The notes: generated by a model from the letters alone, not told the origin. A stretch of DNA of 64,000 nucleotides from Odobenus rosmarus divergens (GCF_000321225.1 NW_004451660.1:358553-422552), one strand, 5' to 3'. Counted from the first letter of the stretch, positions 11,513 to 24,854 are shown. Made by a program: numbers and translations.

Positions 11513-13654
11513 CACACAGTTGCTCAATAATTATTTGTTGATCCTAAACCATGGAAAAGAAAAGGGCATCATTAAACTCTAAGATCTCCAGGGGCTCTTA
11601 ATTCTGAGACAAGCATTACAGAGAATGGTAGCACTACCAGAAGAAGAGACAAACATGCTAAGATCATGTGGCAGTGAAATATCCATACTTGCACTCTTTT
11701 CCTTTCCTTCACCCTCTCCCAGAAACTTTGCAGGCCACAAATCAGCTATTGAAATGCAACTGGGAGAGTCTACCTTGCAGTTTTATCTATGTCTCTCTGT
11801 ACATTATATATTTCATATATAGGAGGGGAAGTATACAAGAGAATAAAAGAGACAATACCTAGAGATTGTAACAATGAGATTGGAAAGGCACCTAATAGAA
11901 GAACAAGGAAAAGCAATCTAACAGGAAGTAAACTACTGTATTTTCCTTGATATCAAATGTTCTTGAGTCCCTTAATGTACTTAATTGATAAATAGGACCT
12001 ACTAGGAGCTAATCTTATTTTGGTGGATTCTTGGCTTAGTAAAAGGGCATTAGGGTTAAGCCCTCATATAATTCAATAGTGCAGTCTTCACATTCTAATT
12101 TTAGAATAGTTAGGGACTTAAAACCAACGTTACAAGGTAAAGAGTACACTCAACAATGACTGTTCAGACAAATGACTTAAAATGTATCTTTTGGACAAAA
12201 GATAAACAAGATACACAATCTTTCTTCATATATTTTCTTCTGCTTTCATTTATACAAGTGCAATAAAGCAATTCAATATGATTAGAAGCTCTTATCACAA
12301 CTGTTTGTGGACAAGGGATTCAGTGCAATGTAGTACAACTCACTGTCATTTGTCAGGAGAGGCTTAAGTGGCTCAGGAATGGAATCCCCTTTTGGTACTC
12401 TGTGATACTCATCTATCTTTTTTGTTCAAGGCTGTGATCTTAGGCAGACTTAGTATTAAACCAGTCCAGTATTTAGTAAATAAGGCGGAAATTTTAAACA
12501 GCTTCATACCCATTAATGTCCTCTTTGTAACTGAGAGCTAGGATGAAGGAAACCACCTAAGGCTACAATATAAGTCCTAATAACTGTGCCCAAATTCTCA
12601 AAGCCCCCTTACAGTTAAGTAGTAATGTGTGGGCAGAGAAAATATGGGAAACTCATCAGCAGAATAAGTAATAGCAGAGCTAAAGTTAAACTGTTATCTT
12701 CTTACCTTCAGATGTTTTTTTAAGAAAGCAACTGATGTCCACTGATATTTTAAAAATAGGTTTTGTATGCATTGGAAATATTTTTGTTTTGTTTGATTTA
12801 TCATTTAGATTAGTTACTGCTGTTTTAGAAGCAAACTTGGAATTAAGAAACATGAACATATGTATATGTACAAACAATACTTAGCTATTTTTGGGTAATA
12901 AAAATCCATTTGATAAGGAATTTTCCAATTATGTGTTTATGGACTCTTTCTAAAACATAAATCTCACAGTTCTAGATAACATACTTTTTAAGGGTCCAAT
13001 CTAATCAATAATACATCTGTCTGATGAGGGAAATGATAGCCATTCCATTGTTTGATAGGAGAGTGACAATGCTATGTCCTCACTAAAGAATGAAAATGCC
13101 TTCACACATTTCCATATGATGGATCACACCAAAACATTAGTTTAATATCTATAGTAACATACACAGGTTTATCAGAATAACAGGTTCTAAATTAGAAACC
13201 TGTGTTTGGTGGGGGTATTTCTAGCCCAGGTCAATAGTTTGACACTTTCTAGGGAATACATGAATTAGGCAAATGCTAATTTTCAAATTAGGACATATTT
13301 TCATTTATACTATACTGATAGACATTTTAACATGACTATAAGTTGTTACAAGGTAATTGTGAATTTTCTCTTTAGATAATCTGCTTTCTAATTATTAAAT
13401 ATAAAATGGAAAAAGATGGCATCTCTCATGATTTTGGCATTATATTTATGATCAGGACAAAATAACAAGAAAATTAATTGCCCCACATGTTCACACTGAC
13501 CTAGCAGTGTAATGTTGAGGTCATATAATAAAGTGAGGAGAGTTAGGCTTTGAACTTAAAAAGTAATTTTTTCCTTTTGAATTTTATATCAATATTCTCA
13601 AAATGTAAGACATTTCTTGTTTACAACCTGAAAAGGAGCCTTGATGTTAATACA
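11513..13654. other. No gene; 2.1 kb unique sequence
   Basis: AT-rich with no identified repeat. Two overlapping frames at 11625-11862 are shadows of each other and have no motif or codon bias I can point to. Confidence 0.5.
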
Positions 13655-13725
13655 CCCTGAGTGGGCCATGTTCTAGCCATGTGATCTTGGGCAAGTTCCT
13701 CAAATGCTCTGAGACTGGAGTCGGG
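13655..13725 (+). mobile_element. MIR fragment
   Basis: CTAGCCATGTGATCTTGGGC followed by AAGTTCCTCAAATGCTCTGAG is the conserved central MIR block in sense orientation. Only about 70 bp are recognisable. Confidence 0.65.
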
Positions 13726-15559
13726 ATCATATTAAAAGAGGTCCATGAACAGAATAGGTTACAAATAAGAGAAACACAACTCAGTTACATTTTGTTTTCA
13801 ATCAAACTGTGGTCAGAACATTTATATCATTATAAGATATTATGTATCATTTTCATGGCTCCACCCCAAAGCCTGTAATGAAGAAAGCATCAATGATTGG
13901 GATCAACTAACTAGAAAATATAAGGTGATTAACTACTAGAACATAGATGAATAAGGCAGATTTCTGGACTATCTAGTAAACAAATATCTTCAGTTTTGAT
14001 GAAGAAGGGAGGACAGAAGTTACATCAGAAGAGATTTAAAGTAGCTGGCAAGGCTCAGTGACAACAAAATCTATGGTGGGTAGTTTCTCCAAGTCAGTAG
14101 CAAGTTGCCCCACCGACATTCCCAAGGGCTACCACATCTCTATTTTTAAAGTGATACAGGCCTGAATACATATTCTGTTTAAGACTTTCCTGACTCTCTT
14201 TTTTCTTTTTCTTTTTTTTGTAAAATTGAAACCTTGTTTCTGAAGGGCCAGACAACTGTTGGTCTTTATTATACTGTATTTAGTTACGGCAACACCTAGT
14301 CTTCTGTTTTCAAACCTATGACATCATCACAGTTGAAAATATTAGTGAGGCCTAGCCCTAAATGCTATTTGTCTTAATAACATTTTCCATATTATATATA
14401 ATCCATGGTTCAAAATAAATAGGCCCATTGGAGCGTTCATTCGATCTCTGTGATTTAGTTTGAAACAGTATGGAGAGTTTACCTAAAAAATCACTATTTT
14501 AATACTGCTGAAATAACAATAAATTACCTTACATTTATATATAACTTTACAGTGTTCAAAGGAACATAAAATCCATTATTTGTTCTTGGAAAAGCTCGTG
14601 AGTACACAACTGGTATACTCATACTCCTTGGTTCATGACATTTTAACATCACTGACCCATGCATGGCTCTCTTTTATTCTATTTCATACACTTACATCCA
14701 TCTGCATTGTCTATTAGACTAATAATTGAATAGGAAATCCATTATTCTTGATCTTTAAAGCAAGTTTAATAGATCGGAAGTGCAAGATAATTATTACCAC
14801 TGCAACATACAGTTAGTTGCTTAGTGCTCATGTACCGTGTGCTGTATTTCCTGTAATGATTTGAAGCAGATCACCATGGAATTAGGGGCAATTCCTTTCT
14901 CTTTCAGTATGCACTTATATAAAAATAATGGCAAATGTCAATGTAACCAGTTGCTGGTTCCATGCACTACTTCCCCCCACAAGTCCCTTTGAAACCTCCA
15001 CAACTCTCCCATCTTTAACATGGGAGATGTCTCCCAAACAAAACTTCAAATGAAAGACAATCTCGGTAACTTGTGCACAAACAGAGCAGCTGTATACTTA
15101 CCAAGATATCCAGCTCTTACTTTCTAGTTATGAAGGAAAAGTTACATGTCACTTTTACATTGTTTCCTATGGCAGCCTGCATTAGGGCAAAGACTGCCAA
15201 TTACCGTGTACTGCCATGAACTGCATCAATGCATCAGTCAAATATTTGGCTTATTCTTAACTTTTCAATTTTATCAAGAGTAAACTTTTTGAAGCAGAAT
15301 ATGAAGGTTTTCTTTACTTCACTTGTTTTCCAAAGGAAAAAAACTGAAAATTTGATTGGCTGTTAAGCAGAAGCTTTATCTTTTTTGAGAGAAGAGGAAG
15401 GAAAAAAATGCATTGTTACTTGAATCCATTCTGGCCAATTGCCCTCTTTTTATTTCTTACTTTAGAAGCCTCCCACCTCTTCAGTGAATTAATGGGCAGA
15501 AAATTCAATGTCAAAGTCCTTCAGTGTCAGAAACTATCTTTATTTTACCTTCCTAGCAA
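13726..15559. other. No gene; 1.8 kb repeat-poor
   Basis: No repeat family recognised. A T-rich tract lies at 14198-14220. Mixed-composition stretches at 14220-14560 and 15160-15250 look less decayed than surrounding sequence, but conservation cannot be judged from one genome. Confidence 0.45.
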
Positions 15560-17520
15560 TAGTTTAGGTAGGCATAGAATTTGAGTTTGACTGATTTTTA
15601 CTTCAGTGCTTTCATGAAATCTATTGTTTTCTGGTATCTATCCTTGCAGATGAGAAGCTTGCTGTCATTCTAATTGACTTTCCTTTTGTTTATGGTATGT
15701 ATTCTAACTTTTGTTTCTAGTAGCTCAGACGTTCTCATTGACCTGCGATGTCTAGGTATGGATTTACTTGTATTGGTCCTATTGGACATTCAATGGGCAC
15801 TTTTAATCAGTGGACTCATTTTTGGTTCTTGAAAATTCTCTGACATTATCACTTCAAATATTTATTCTTGGACATTTCTTTATTCATTTCTTATGAAATG
15901 AATGATGTTGGAACTTTACAAGCTATGTTCCTTGTCTCCTAATTATTCCTTTATATGTCTGTTTTGAATCTCTTTGTCCTTTTATTATGCTTTTGATATA
16001 AATTCCTCCGCTAATTTTCATGTATGCTCTGTGCTTTCTGAAGTTAGTCTGTTGAGCTTTTTAAAAATATTTTTTCTTGTAAAATTATCCCCCTAAATAT
16101 TTATAAACTTGAAAAGCACACAAAATAAATAAAAATAACAAGCATCTACAGTGCCAACTCCAGATTTAGCCACTTTTGGTGATTTGGTTTACTCTTGAAC
16201 ACCTTTCTCCCCACACAGATACTTTACAAACTACTGAAAATATGAATATGGGTATGTTTTTTTAACAAAAATAATTATAAACATCACTCATAAAGTTAAA
16301 GTCCTCTTCAATCACCACCTCCATTGCTGATCCACTCCTCTACTATACTGAGGTAAATACTATCGATAAGTAGCCATGCAAATTCTCTAGTATTATTTTA
16401 TGTGTTAATATACATAAACATTTCATGTTATGACAATTATATCAATTATTTACTAATATTTTTGAAATTTCCCCACATACTGAAACATATAAATATATTT
16501 AGTGCATTTTATTTAATTTCTGTACACTATTTCATAATATGTTTTGCCACATTTTATTAATTTATTCCTCTTTTGATAGCTTTTGTCTGTTTACTTTTGG
16601 TGTCAATTTTTCTCTATTATAAACAGCACTGAAAATAAACAATATCCTTGTGCATGTCTTTTATATGTGTGTATGAGTGTTTCTCTAGGGGAAATACCAA
16701 AAGTCAAATTTCTGGGTGATGAGGTTTTAGATTTAATCAGTATGCATCAGTGTAGACATTTCATCAACCCTACAAGTGTTAAACAGTATTTAAAATTTTA
16801 CCAATCTGATCAGTACAAAGTAGTACATATATGTTGTTTAACTGGCTTTTCCTGATTACTAATGAAGCTGAGAAAATCTCTGTGTGTTTATTGGCTTCTT
16901 TGATTATCTGTTTAAATATTTTCACTATTTGTTAATTAGGTCGTTTCTTATTAAGTAGGAAATATTTGCGTATTCAGAAGAGTGATCCTTTGTTATGTGT
17001 ATTACAAAAATTTTCTTCAATAATGAAATTTATTTTATATGTCCACTAGTTTTGTTCTTTTGGTTATTTTTAGGACCCCTTTTTGTTTTTTTTTGTTTGT
17101 TTGTTTTTGTCTTTTTTGTAAGATTTCATTTATTTGAGAGAGAGAGCACGCAAGAGAGAGCAGGGGGGCATTGGAGGGGGAGGGGGGAGAGAGGAAGAGG
17201 AGGAGAGGGAGAAGCAGGATCCCCACTGAGCAGGGAGCCCAAGGAAGAGGCAGGGCTTGAACCCAGGACCCAGAGATGATGACCTGAGCTGAAGGCAGAC
17301 GCTTAACCAACTGAGCCACCCAGGTGCCCCAGGACGTCTTTTTGTAATGGTTAGTAATTGTAATTACTTAGTAATTGTTCTTTTTGGGTCACAGCTATCT
17401 CTTTAACTCTTTGACAATCATAAATATAATTATTTTAGTAATTTCTCCCCATTATTTTCAGTTCATCTGGAGTAATTTTATACCTTAGGTTGATTTACTG
17501 TTTTTTTTTTTTAATTTTTA
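15560..17520 (-). mobile_element. Old L1 (L1M-type), antisense, split by a SINE
   Basis: The minus strand carries an ancient L1 with its 3' side at the left. At 15600-16030 the sequence CTATCCTTGCAGATGAGAAG and CATTATCACTTCAAATATTT match an old L1 3' UTR in antisense. At 16550-17070 and again after the SINE at 17345-17520, antisense ORF2 sequence is recognisable, for example CTATTATAAACAGCACTGAAA and GTGCATGTCTTTTATATGTG. It is heavily diverged and has no usable frame; the plus-strand frame at 16583-16855 is an antisense shadow. The exact left and right boundaries and continuity through 16030-16550 are uncertain. Confidence 0.7.
17085..17330 (-). mobile_element. SINEC, antisense, inside old L1
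   Basis: It reads AGATTTCATTTATTTGAGAG, a long purine tract, AGGGAGAAGCAGGATCCCCA, then CTGAGCCACCCAGGTGCCCC. The TSD AGGACCCCTTTTTG (17072-17085) is repeated as AGGACGTCTTTTTG (17331-17344). The purine tract and T-rich tail are longer than in the other copies. Short frames on both strands here come from the low-complexity tracts. Confidence 0.95.
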
Positions 17521-17619
17521 ATTTGTTGTCATTTTTGATAAATGGAAGTAACTACTATTTTTGGGAATATGATAGAATATTTTCATTTAGTCATGTTACA
17601 TACATTGCTCTTTCACTAA

Positions 17620-17950
17620 ATGTAAACAAGGATCAGGTAACAAAGGAGACAAGGTGGTGTGGCAAACGTAGCAGATTCAGTGAAAGAGATGTGATGATCC
17701 TACATGGCTGCTTTGAAGAGGGAAGCAGGGGCCATGGGGCAAGAAATGCCGCTGGTTTCTAGAAGCTGAAAAAGGCAAGGAAACATTGTCTCCTGAAGCC
17801 TCCAGAAGGGATGCAGGCCTGCCTGTACCCTGATTTAGCCCACTGAGACACCAGGGTGGACTTCTGACTTATAGAACTGCGAGATACTTGATTTGTGTTG
17901 TTTTAAGTCACTTAGTTGTGATAATATATTTTTACAGCAACAACAGAGTA
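17620..17950 (+). mobile_element. MaLR LTR (MLT1/MST-type), 3' part
   Basis: GCAGGGGCCATGGGGCAAG, TCTAGAAGCTGAAAAAGGCA, GACTTCTGACTTATAGAACTG and TTGTGTTGTTTTAAGTCACT form the usual 3' half of a MaLR solo LTR. It has no coding content. Confidence 0.8.
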
Positions 17951-17955
17951 GCTTT

Positions 17956-18955
17956 CCAGCTACAGCCTCCTAAAAGGTAGAGCCTGCCCATAGTAGCTCC
18001 CTTCAATCAGTCTCCACCTCACTCACTAGTTTGTACAGTAAGTCTACTTCCAGTTACATCCCTCATAAAGGGCAATGTTAGGCCTATACACCGACAGGAT
18101 ATAAATTTCAGGATACATCTTCCTACTTCCAGACCTTGATCCCAGCATGCTATGCCCTCGGATCTGCCTGCCACACTGTGCACATTTTGTTTCTGCTTTG
18201 TGTTTGCTCTGGAAATGTTTACTCTGTTGGGATATGTCTTTTATCTATTTTTATATTTTATCTATCATTGCTATTAGAACAATAATGATGACATTGACTT
18301 TGTGGTAGAGACAGTTTTGTAAAGTAATGCTTGAGGCTGCCCCACTATTCTAATAGCAATCAATGCACACGTTTATAATTTCATGTCCTTTCCTCTCCTG
18401 CTTTTATGCTCCCCTCTATTCTTGGTTCTTCGTCTCACATACACAAAACCTTCCAAAGATAAGATTTTGATTTTCTCTCCGCTTAGACTTTGGAATAAGG
18501 AAAATGCAGAGAACATGCAGAAGTGGCAATGTCTCGAACCAAGTACTCTCTAGAGTCTCTTCCCAATTCTGTGTATCTGCTTACTATGGTTGTTATTCCA
18601 GAGGGTATCTAGCTGCAGGAGTGACTATAAAAGATGAAATTGGAAAGGAGGAATTTAATCCAAAAAGCTCCCATTTCAAAAATTTGTATAAATGTAATAC
18701 ATTTTTAAAAAATACATCCAAGTGAAAGATTTGTTTAGCATAAAATATGTCCTCATTGTTCAGGCCAAACATTACAGGGAAATAGGACTTGCAGAACAGA
18801 ATTATAAACCAAATAATCAGAATATTAAAATATCAGTAATCTGATATATTGCAAATCTAGGTTAGTATAAGAATCCATGGATACCATTTTCTAATGTATA
18901 TTAAATCAGGGAGCAGGACTTACAGACCCTGGTGTACCCCCAAATCCAGTATCAT
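17956..18955. other. No gene; 1 kb unclassified
   Basis: The 18000-18210 part is somewhat GC-richer. I see neither a repeat family nor an exon. The 73-codon frame at 18504-18725 lacks any motif. Confidence 0.45.
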
Positions 18956-18972
18956 CTGTTGATATACTTTTT

Positions 18973-19163
18973 AAAGATTTTATTTATTTATTTGTCAGAG
19001 AGAGAGAGAGAGAGAGAGAGCACAAGCAGGGGGAGTGGCAGGCAGAGGGAGAAGCAGGCTCCCCGCTGAGCAAGCAGACCGATGGGGGGCTCAATCCCAG
19101 GATCGTGGGATCATGACCCGAGGCGAAGGCAACCGCTTCACTGACTGAGCCAACCAGGCATCC
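18973..19163 (-). mobile_element. SINEC, antisense
   Basis: TTTTATTTATTTATTTGTC, a (AG)n tract, GGCTCCCCGCTGAGCAAGC and CTGAGCCAACCAGGCATCCC. The TSD CTGTTGATATACTTTTT (18956-18972) recurs as CTGTTGATATTTTTT (19164-19178). It sits head to head with the next SINE. Confidence 0.95.
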
Positions 19164-19217
19164 CTGTTGATATTTTTTGAGGAGATAAATTACAACCATC
19201 AGAAATAAGATAAACCA

Positions 19218-19407
19218 GGGGCACCTGGGTGGCTCAGTGGGTTGAGAGTCTGACTCTTGATTTAAACACAGGTCATGATCTCAGGGTAGTGGGATCAAGC
19301 CCTGTGTTGAGCTCCATGCTCAGCGAGGAGTCTACTTGTCCTTCTCCCTCTGCTCCTCCCCGTGCTTGCTCTCTCTCCCAAATAAATAATTAAATAAATC
19401 TAAAAAA
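19218..19407 (+). mobile_element. SINEC, older form, perfect TSD
   Basis: Head GGGGCACCTGGGTGGCTCAG followed by GTCTGACTCTTGATTTAAAC, the older variant. The 17-bp TSD AGAAATAAGATAAACCA is identical at 19201-19217 and 19408-19424. The head lies 54 bp from the head of the antisense SINE on its left. Confidence 0.96.
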
Positions 19408-19492
19408 AGAAATAAGATAAACCAACCAAAAGTACCTGAAATGAGCTACCTGCATTTTCAACCATGTTACAGTTTATTTTACTCAATTTTGT

Positions 19493-19514
19493 AATAAATA
19501 AATAAATAAATAAA
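19493..19514. repeat. (AATA)n microsatellite
   Basis: Five to six perfect tandem copies of AATA. Confidence 0.9.
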
Positions 19515-19516
19515 GC

Positions 19517-22500
19517 ACTGTTTTTAATAAGAAAGAATTTAAAAACAAGGGAGATTATGAGAGCCATCTTGTGGAAAGACCTTCCAATATGATGGTCAAA
19601 ATATTTGATCTCAAGTCCTTCAACAAGTGAGTAATGTCACCCAAACTATTTAGTCAACTATAAAGTAATATGTCACCTGAAGCTAACTCTGTTACATTAT
19701 CTGATTCCTAATGGCATTCAACTACTACTCGTTTGTTTGAAGCTATCATCAGGAAAATGTATGGACTAGATTTGGTTTTCACTTTCTGCTTTCAATTCCT
19801 TTCATTGAAATTTCACATCACTCATGTGTGAATTATCTTACCCAAAATTACCCGAACAGGTCAAACAAGGCACCCGCTGGACTATAAGTTGTCTCCAGAA
19901 GAGCCTCACCAAGACTGTCATGGCAACAGCCTCATTCTGAGAGGCTCCTTTCAAATCTATGTTCTTTCATACATTCATTTTAGTTGAGTTTGTCTTATTG
20001 TTGTTCTCTCCTTATTAAAAATGAGAATTCATAATTTATGGTTGTTATTTCCTCACTGGTGTGACCCCAGCCACTTGTACTCCACATGGTACAGAAGAGC
20101 AGTTTAATTAACGTACATTGAATGAACAAATGAGTGCTTCTCATCCAAAGTATGGATGCCGCAGTTGGACCCAGGACAGGCATTTGTCAAAGGCAACCAC
20201 ACCTGGTCTGGTGCAAGATCCCAGTCCTAGAGGGACACCCTTCTCTGAACAGTTATTAATTGACCTTGGAAACTTTCTCTTGGACAGCCTGAGAATGAGA
20301 GAAACGGAAGGGTCAACAAATAAGAGAGGGGCAGAAAAGGGATGCTATAACCATTCAGTAAGCTGAAGCCACGAGCAGGAGCAAGTATAGAGAGGAAAGA
20401 AGAGAAAATTTAGTCAGCGGTGACAACAGTAGTAGAAAGCAAGCGTGAGGCATTTGCTGGAATCATAAAAGTCAGGGGATGCCACCCTCTGAGAGGAGAT
20501 GACGTGAGAGCTCCAGATGTACTATACGGGGTGCCCACACCACTTTCCGCTCAGTCTCACCAGGAAGCTGCTAAAATGACTGCTTGTCACCCTCAGTTTC
20601 CCATGGGGCTTGAAAGCCAACCACCATTAACACAATTGCGGGTCTACTCCCTGTAGTTGGAAAGGGCTCCAAACGTCTCATTTAATACATAAAATGGTAA
20701 TGTTAACTTTGTCCCGGCTTTTACCACTGTTAAATTCATAAATGACTGGGCCTACAGTACTGATTCATTTGACTCTAAAGCCAAAGACTTGATTTTTACT
20801 TTTTATTTTTTTTTTTGCTAGTCCTTAAGTCAGGTTCTGAGTCCTGCCCACAGCATCTTCCTGTTTGTTTGTTTTTTTTTCTTAATTGCTATCATCAGAG
20901 CCAGAGAAGACCGTTTGCCTATTACACATTTCAACGTTCAGACAGCACTGCATATTTCTTTTACTCAATCTAGTAAGCTCCTGAAATCACTGTGCTTCTT
21001 TGCTACTTCCATTGCCCCCTGGGTCTTGAAATGCCTTTCATTGCCACAAACTCTTAAAATCACGAAGTGGAAATCAACACTTTCTGGTCAGCTGAGTCAC
21101 CTTTGAGGGTGCCACCAGTAAGCTCTAGGACACTCATTTTCCTGCTGTGCCTAAAAGACAAACTGTCTTTTCCTCATAGTTCTCACAGGTTAACTCAGAT
21201 TAGTTTAAAACAGACAAACCCCCGATTAAGACTAATTTTTAAAAGAAAGTTAAGTATTTAAGGGAAGCCATGAGTTTCCCATATATTTAATAAATATAAT
21301 TGTCCATGGCAGTAAAGAAACCCCTCTTCAAGGTAAGAGACAAGACAAATTCTACACCATGATTTACAATAATCGAGGTACATGACCGCTCCATCTCATC
21401 CTCCTTTTGAAATCCCCTTTATTGCTCCTAGGACACTCGCATTAGATACAGGATTGCCAGTTTCACTGCTATCAATCCATCAACAATGTCAGCACTATAT
21501 GCAAGTATGTTGATAATGATTCTAAATAAGGTAGCCAGTTTGGAGCTGAAGCTTATGTGAGAAGTGCTGAAAACAAACCAAGAGCCAAGAGCTTGGAGCT
21601 GAAGCCCTACTTCTTCCTGCTCAGACATCTCATAAAAATGACTTTTGCTTAAGGGGAACTCTCAAGCATTTAATCATTAATCTCAATTAAAGCTATATTT
21701 GAAAAACAATGTTGTGTGATGAGTATGCTAACCGCACTGACCACTACTAGAATTGCATGATTTGGAAAGATGGAAATGATTGTTCTAAACTTCTTAACAG
21801 CTGCTGTCTAAAATCTGACTTGTAGGTCCCTAAGAAGATACACACTATTTCTGCAAAACTAGGTATATCATCTCTGAAGAACTCTTTATTAACATAGAAT
21901 TTTTAAAAGCAAGCTCTGAGTAACAGCTTTGATTTAGTTCTGTTGTTGAAATTTGAGTGAGATCTGAATTAACTTATTTAGAACTGGCATGATCCAAATA
22001 CAAAAGTCTATGTAGGTTCTTATTGAGAGAGCAGAGTTGTAATAAAAAAAACTATACACGAGAATATTAAATAATCACATAAAACGTATTATCTATCTGT
22101 ATCTTTTATACTTCATCTCTGTATCTCTATTTTGGGTTTATATGAATAGTTTAATATTTTTGTAACTGTTTATCATGATGTCAGGTTTCTTAAGTTTTAC
22201 AGAAACTTAAATAGCAGCAACTTTAAAAAAGGAAGATCATTCACTTCGGCATTGCTATCTGGCCCATCCAGACTGATATGTCATTTCAGTTACCATATGG
22301 CACAGTGTATTTGATGTGACGGTTATGTCCTGTCTGTCACGTTCTATCTTCCCAATAGTACCAAGTACTTCGTCCATGCCACTCCCAATAATAATTGCCC
22401 TTCCATCTGCTTTTCTGATTGCCATTAACTACAAAAGTGAGATTTACAGAGCAGCACAAAATTTGGGAGATTTGGTAACAGAAAGAATCTCGGGAGGAAA

Positions 22501-23237
22501 CCAAATATCCAAAAGGAGGAGGCATTTTACCTCTCTAATTCTCAAATTAGCAATACAAACAGGTACAAATACTCTCTGACAACATGTAAATGTAAATACT
22601 CATGTATGAGTAATAGCTCTACCTCCTTGAAACTCACCTTTTGGTCTTTATTATCAAATTTTGTATCCCATTAATGCTTATATATTAATAATGACCTAAT
22701 TCTGGATACTATGCCATCAATTCTCTGTGATCATGATTTTATTTTTCCCCTTGTTTCCAAGTTTAACACTTTCTGCTTCACATGACAGACTTGTGAAGCA
22801 CTGCAAAATAGCCATCCTTTTTGTGCCCCTCTTTACTGCCAGAGAACCCTCTATTATTTTCTCAGGAGCTTAGCATCCATGAATAATCTATGACCCCCTT
22901 CTACCAAACCCCTCTCTCAGAAAAAAACCCTCACACCTAACTTTTCACCTTGGTATTTAAATAAACGTAGCTACCTCTCCCAGAGGTAGCTGTGTTGTAA
23001 ACCATGCCATTAAAGAAGGTGAAAGCATTGTTGCTTTCTCAAATACTTCACTCACTGGCTGCCATCATTTGGTTGGGTTTCTTATAAAAGGAACATCTTT
23101 CCAAATATCTCAAAAATCAGCCAGGCAGCAACTTGTTTGCTACCAAATTAGTTTGTATCAAGAAGGTCCACACATACAAAACACATCCCCTTTGGATTTT
23201 CTTTGCCACTTATGGGAAAATTACTATCTATGAATTT
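19517..23237. other. No gene; 3.7 kb repeat-free stretch
   Basis: This is one of the two longest stretches with no repeat I can identify. 20130-20660 is richer in GC and carries overlapping frames (82 and 78 codons) without motifs. A 10-bp-stem hairpin, AGCTACCTCT and its complement around CCC, lies at 22969-22991. No splice-bounded coding block is evident. Confidence 0.5.
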
Positions 23238-23248
23238 AAAATAAAGGG

Positions 23249-23575
23249 ATGATCAGGGAAATTCAAATCAAAACCACATTGAGATACCACCTCACAGCAG
23301 TTAGAATGGCAAAAATTGACAAGGCAAGAAACAACACATGTTGGAGAGATTGTGGAGAGAGGGGAACCCTCTTACACTGTTGGTGGGAATGCAAGTGGGT
23401 ACAGCCCTTTTGGAAAACAGTGTGGAGGTTCCTAAAAAAATTTAAAATAGAGCTACCCTATGACCCAGCAATTGCGCTACTGGGTATTGACCCCAAAGAC
23501 ACAGATGTAGTGAAAAGAAGGGCCATGTGCACCCCAACGTTCATAGCAGCAATGTCCACAACAGCCAAACTGTAG
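23249..23575 (+). pseudogene. L1 ORF2 C-terminal fragment (108 codons)
   Basis: This frame encodes the cysteine-rich C-terminal segment of the L1 ORF2 protein, the part downstream of the reverse transcriptase. Visible hallmarks are [20 protein letters not shown] and YDPAIALLGIDPK, preceded by the Cys in NNTCWRDCG. The full protein (about 1,280 residues in mammals) is an endonuclease and reverse transcriptase that copies L1 RNA into the genome. Here only the tail remains, because reverse transcription stopped early. The frame ends at a TAG at 23573-23575, where intact copies read on. There is no promoter and no expectation of function. Confidence 0.9.
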
Positions 23576-24038
23576 AAAGAGCCGAGATGCCCTTCAACAG
23601 ACGAATGGATAAAGAAGATGTGGTCCATATATACAATGGAATATTACTCAGCCATCAGAAAGGATGAATACCCAACTTTTGCATCAACACGGATGCAACT
23701 GGAGGAGATTATGCTAAGTGAACTAAGTCAAGCAGAGAAAGTCAATTATCATATGGTTTCACTTATTTGTGGAACATAAGGAATAGCATGGAGGACATTA
23801 GGAGAAGGAAGGGAAAAATGAAGGGGGGGAAATTGGAGGGAGAGACGAACCATGAGAGACTATGGACTCTGAGAAACAAACAGGAGGGAGGTGGGGGGAT
23901 GGGTTAGCCCGGTGATGGGCATTAAGGAGGGCACGTACTGCATGGAGCTCTGGGTGTTATACGCAAACAATGAATCGTGGAACACTACATCAAAAACTAA
24001 TGATGTACTGTATGGTGACTAACATAACATAATAAAAT
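23249..24038 (+). mobile_element. Young 5'-truncated carnivore L1
   Basis: A 790-bp L1 3' end: the last part of ORF2, the 3' UTR with a G-rich tract (about 23820-23910), the block AACACTACATCAAAAACTAA and an AATAAAATAAAATAAAG tail. The 11-bp TSD AAAATAAAGGG is identical at 23238-23248 and 24039-24049. Low apparent decay and the intact TSD mark it as one of the younger insertions here. Confidence 0.93.
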
Positions 24039-24105
24039 AAAATAAAGGGCTGAAAAGATTAGAAATTGTTTTCTCATTGATTTTGAATTTCTTGGTAATC
24101 CTGGG

Positions 24106-24272
24106 TCAGTGGTATTCAACCCTACATCAAGAACACCATTAAAAAAATGCCTTACTTTTCTCCAGACCAAATGAATTAGAAATAGGGGTTATGCTCAGGT
24201 ATCTATCTGTATTAACTGAAAGATCCACAAGCAATTGTGATGCACGAATTGAATTGAAACCACTATTCTAAG
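24106..24272 (-). mobile_element. MER5A-like hAT remnant
   Basis: It opens with TCAGTGGTATTCAACCCTAC, contains CCAGACCAAATGAATTAG, and closes near ATTGAAACCACTATTC, so both MER5-type ends are visible. The interior is strongly diverged; strand is tentative. Confidence 0.55.
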
Positions 24273-24854
24273 GAATACTGAGTACATTTCCTCGTTGAAA
24301 AAATATATATTATTAATTAAGCCATTAAAAAAATCTAGCATACCCTTCACTAAGTAGTTCCCATACCACAGACTCATATCACAACATATATTCAGCTTTG
24401 ATATTAAACTATGAATCTGAAGAGTTTATCACATTACAATTAACCTACTTAAATGTGTAACTTTTGTTTTCTTGCCAACCGACACCATATAGAGATAAAG
24501 AGAAACTCAGCTATGCTTGCCAGTGTGCCCGACATTACCACTCACAAGGGAGGTGGAAGACCATGTCCTGGGGGGTATCAGGGGAGGAGAGGGTTTTCAT
24601 GTAGGCGACTAAGGCAGAAGGTGAACAAATTATGGAAATAAATATGGAGAGTGGGCTCTGCTATTCCTTTCTAAAAAAGCAAGGTCTTCAATAGAAGGCA
24701 GGCAGGCATTGGACTTATTTACCCTTGTTTTTTTAGGGCACATTCCTGCAACTGTCTGTACGGCCAATTTACATCCCTCCTCCCCACCCACAACACACTC
24801 TTTATCCTTACTAAATACGTTTCCTTAAGGAAAGCCCAAATGTGACATACATAT
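24273..24854. other. No gene or repeat recognised
   Basis: Unique sequence, with a 62-codon frame at 24453-24641 that shows nothing recognisable. Confidence 0.5.

Noticed and set aside
17035..17319. Two 94-codon frames on opposite strands
   Set aside because: Both come from the purine/pyrimidine tract of a SINE.
20118..20656. GC-richer stretch with 82- and 78-codon frames, considered as an exon
   Set aside because: The frames are in different registers, start and stop at random, and lack defensible splice sites or homology I recognise.
22220..22280. CACTTCGGCATTGCTATCTGG as a U6-like snRNA fragment
   Set aside because: Only a few bases resemble U6; the conserved central region is absent.
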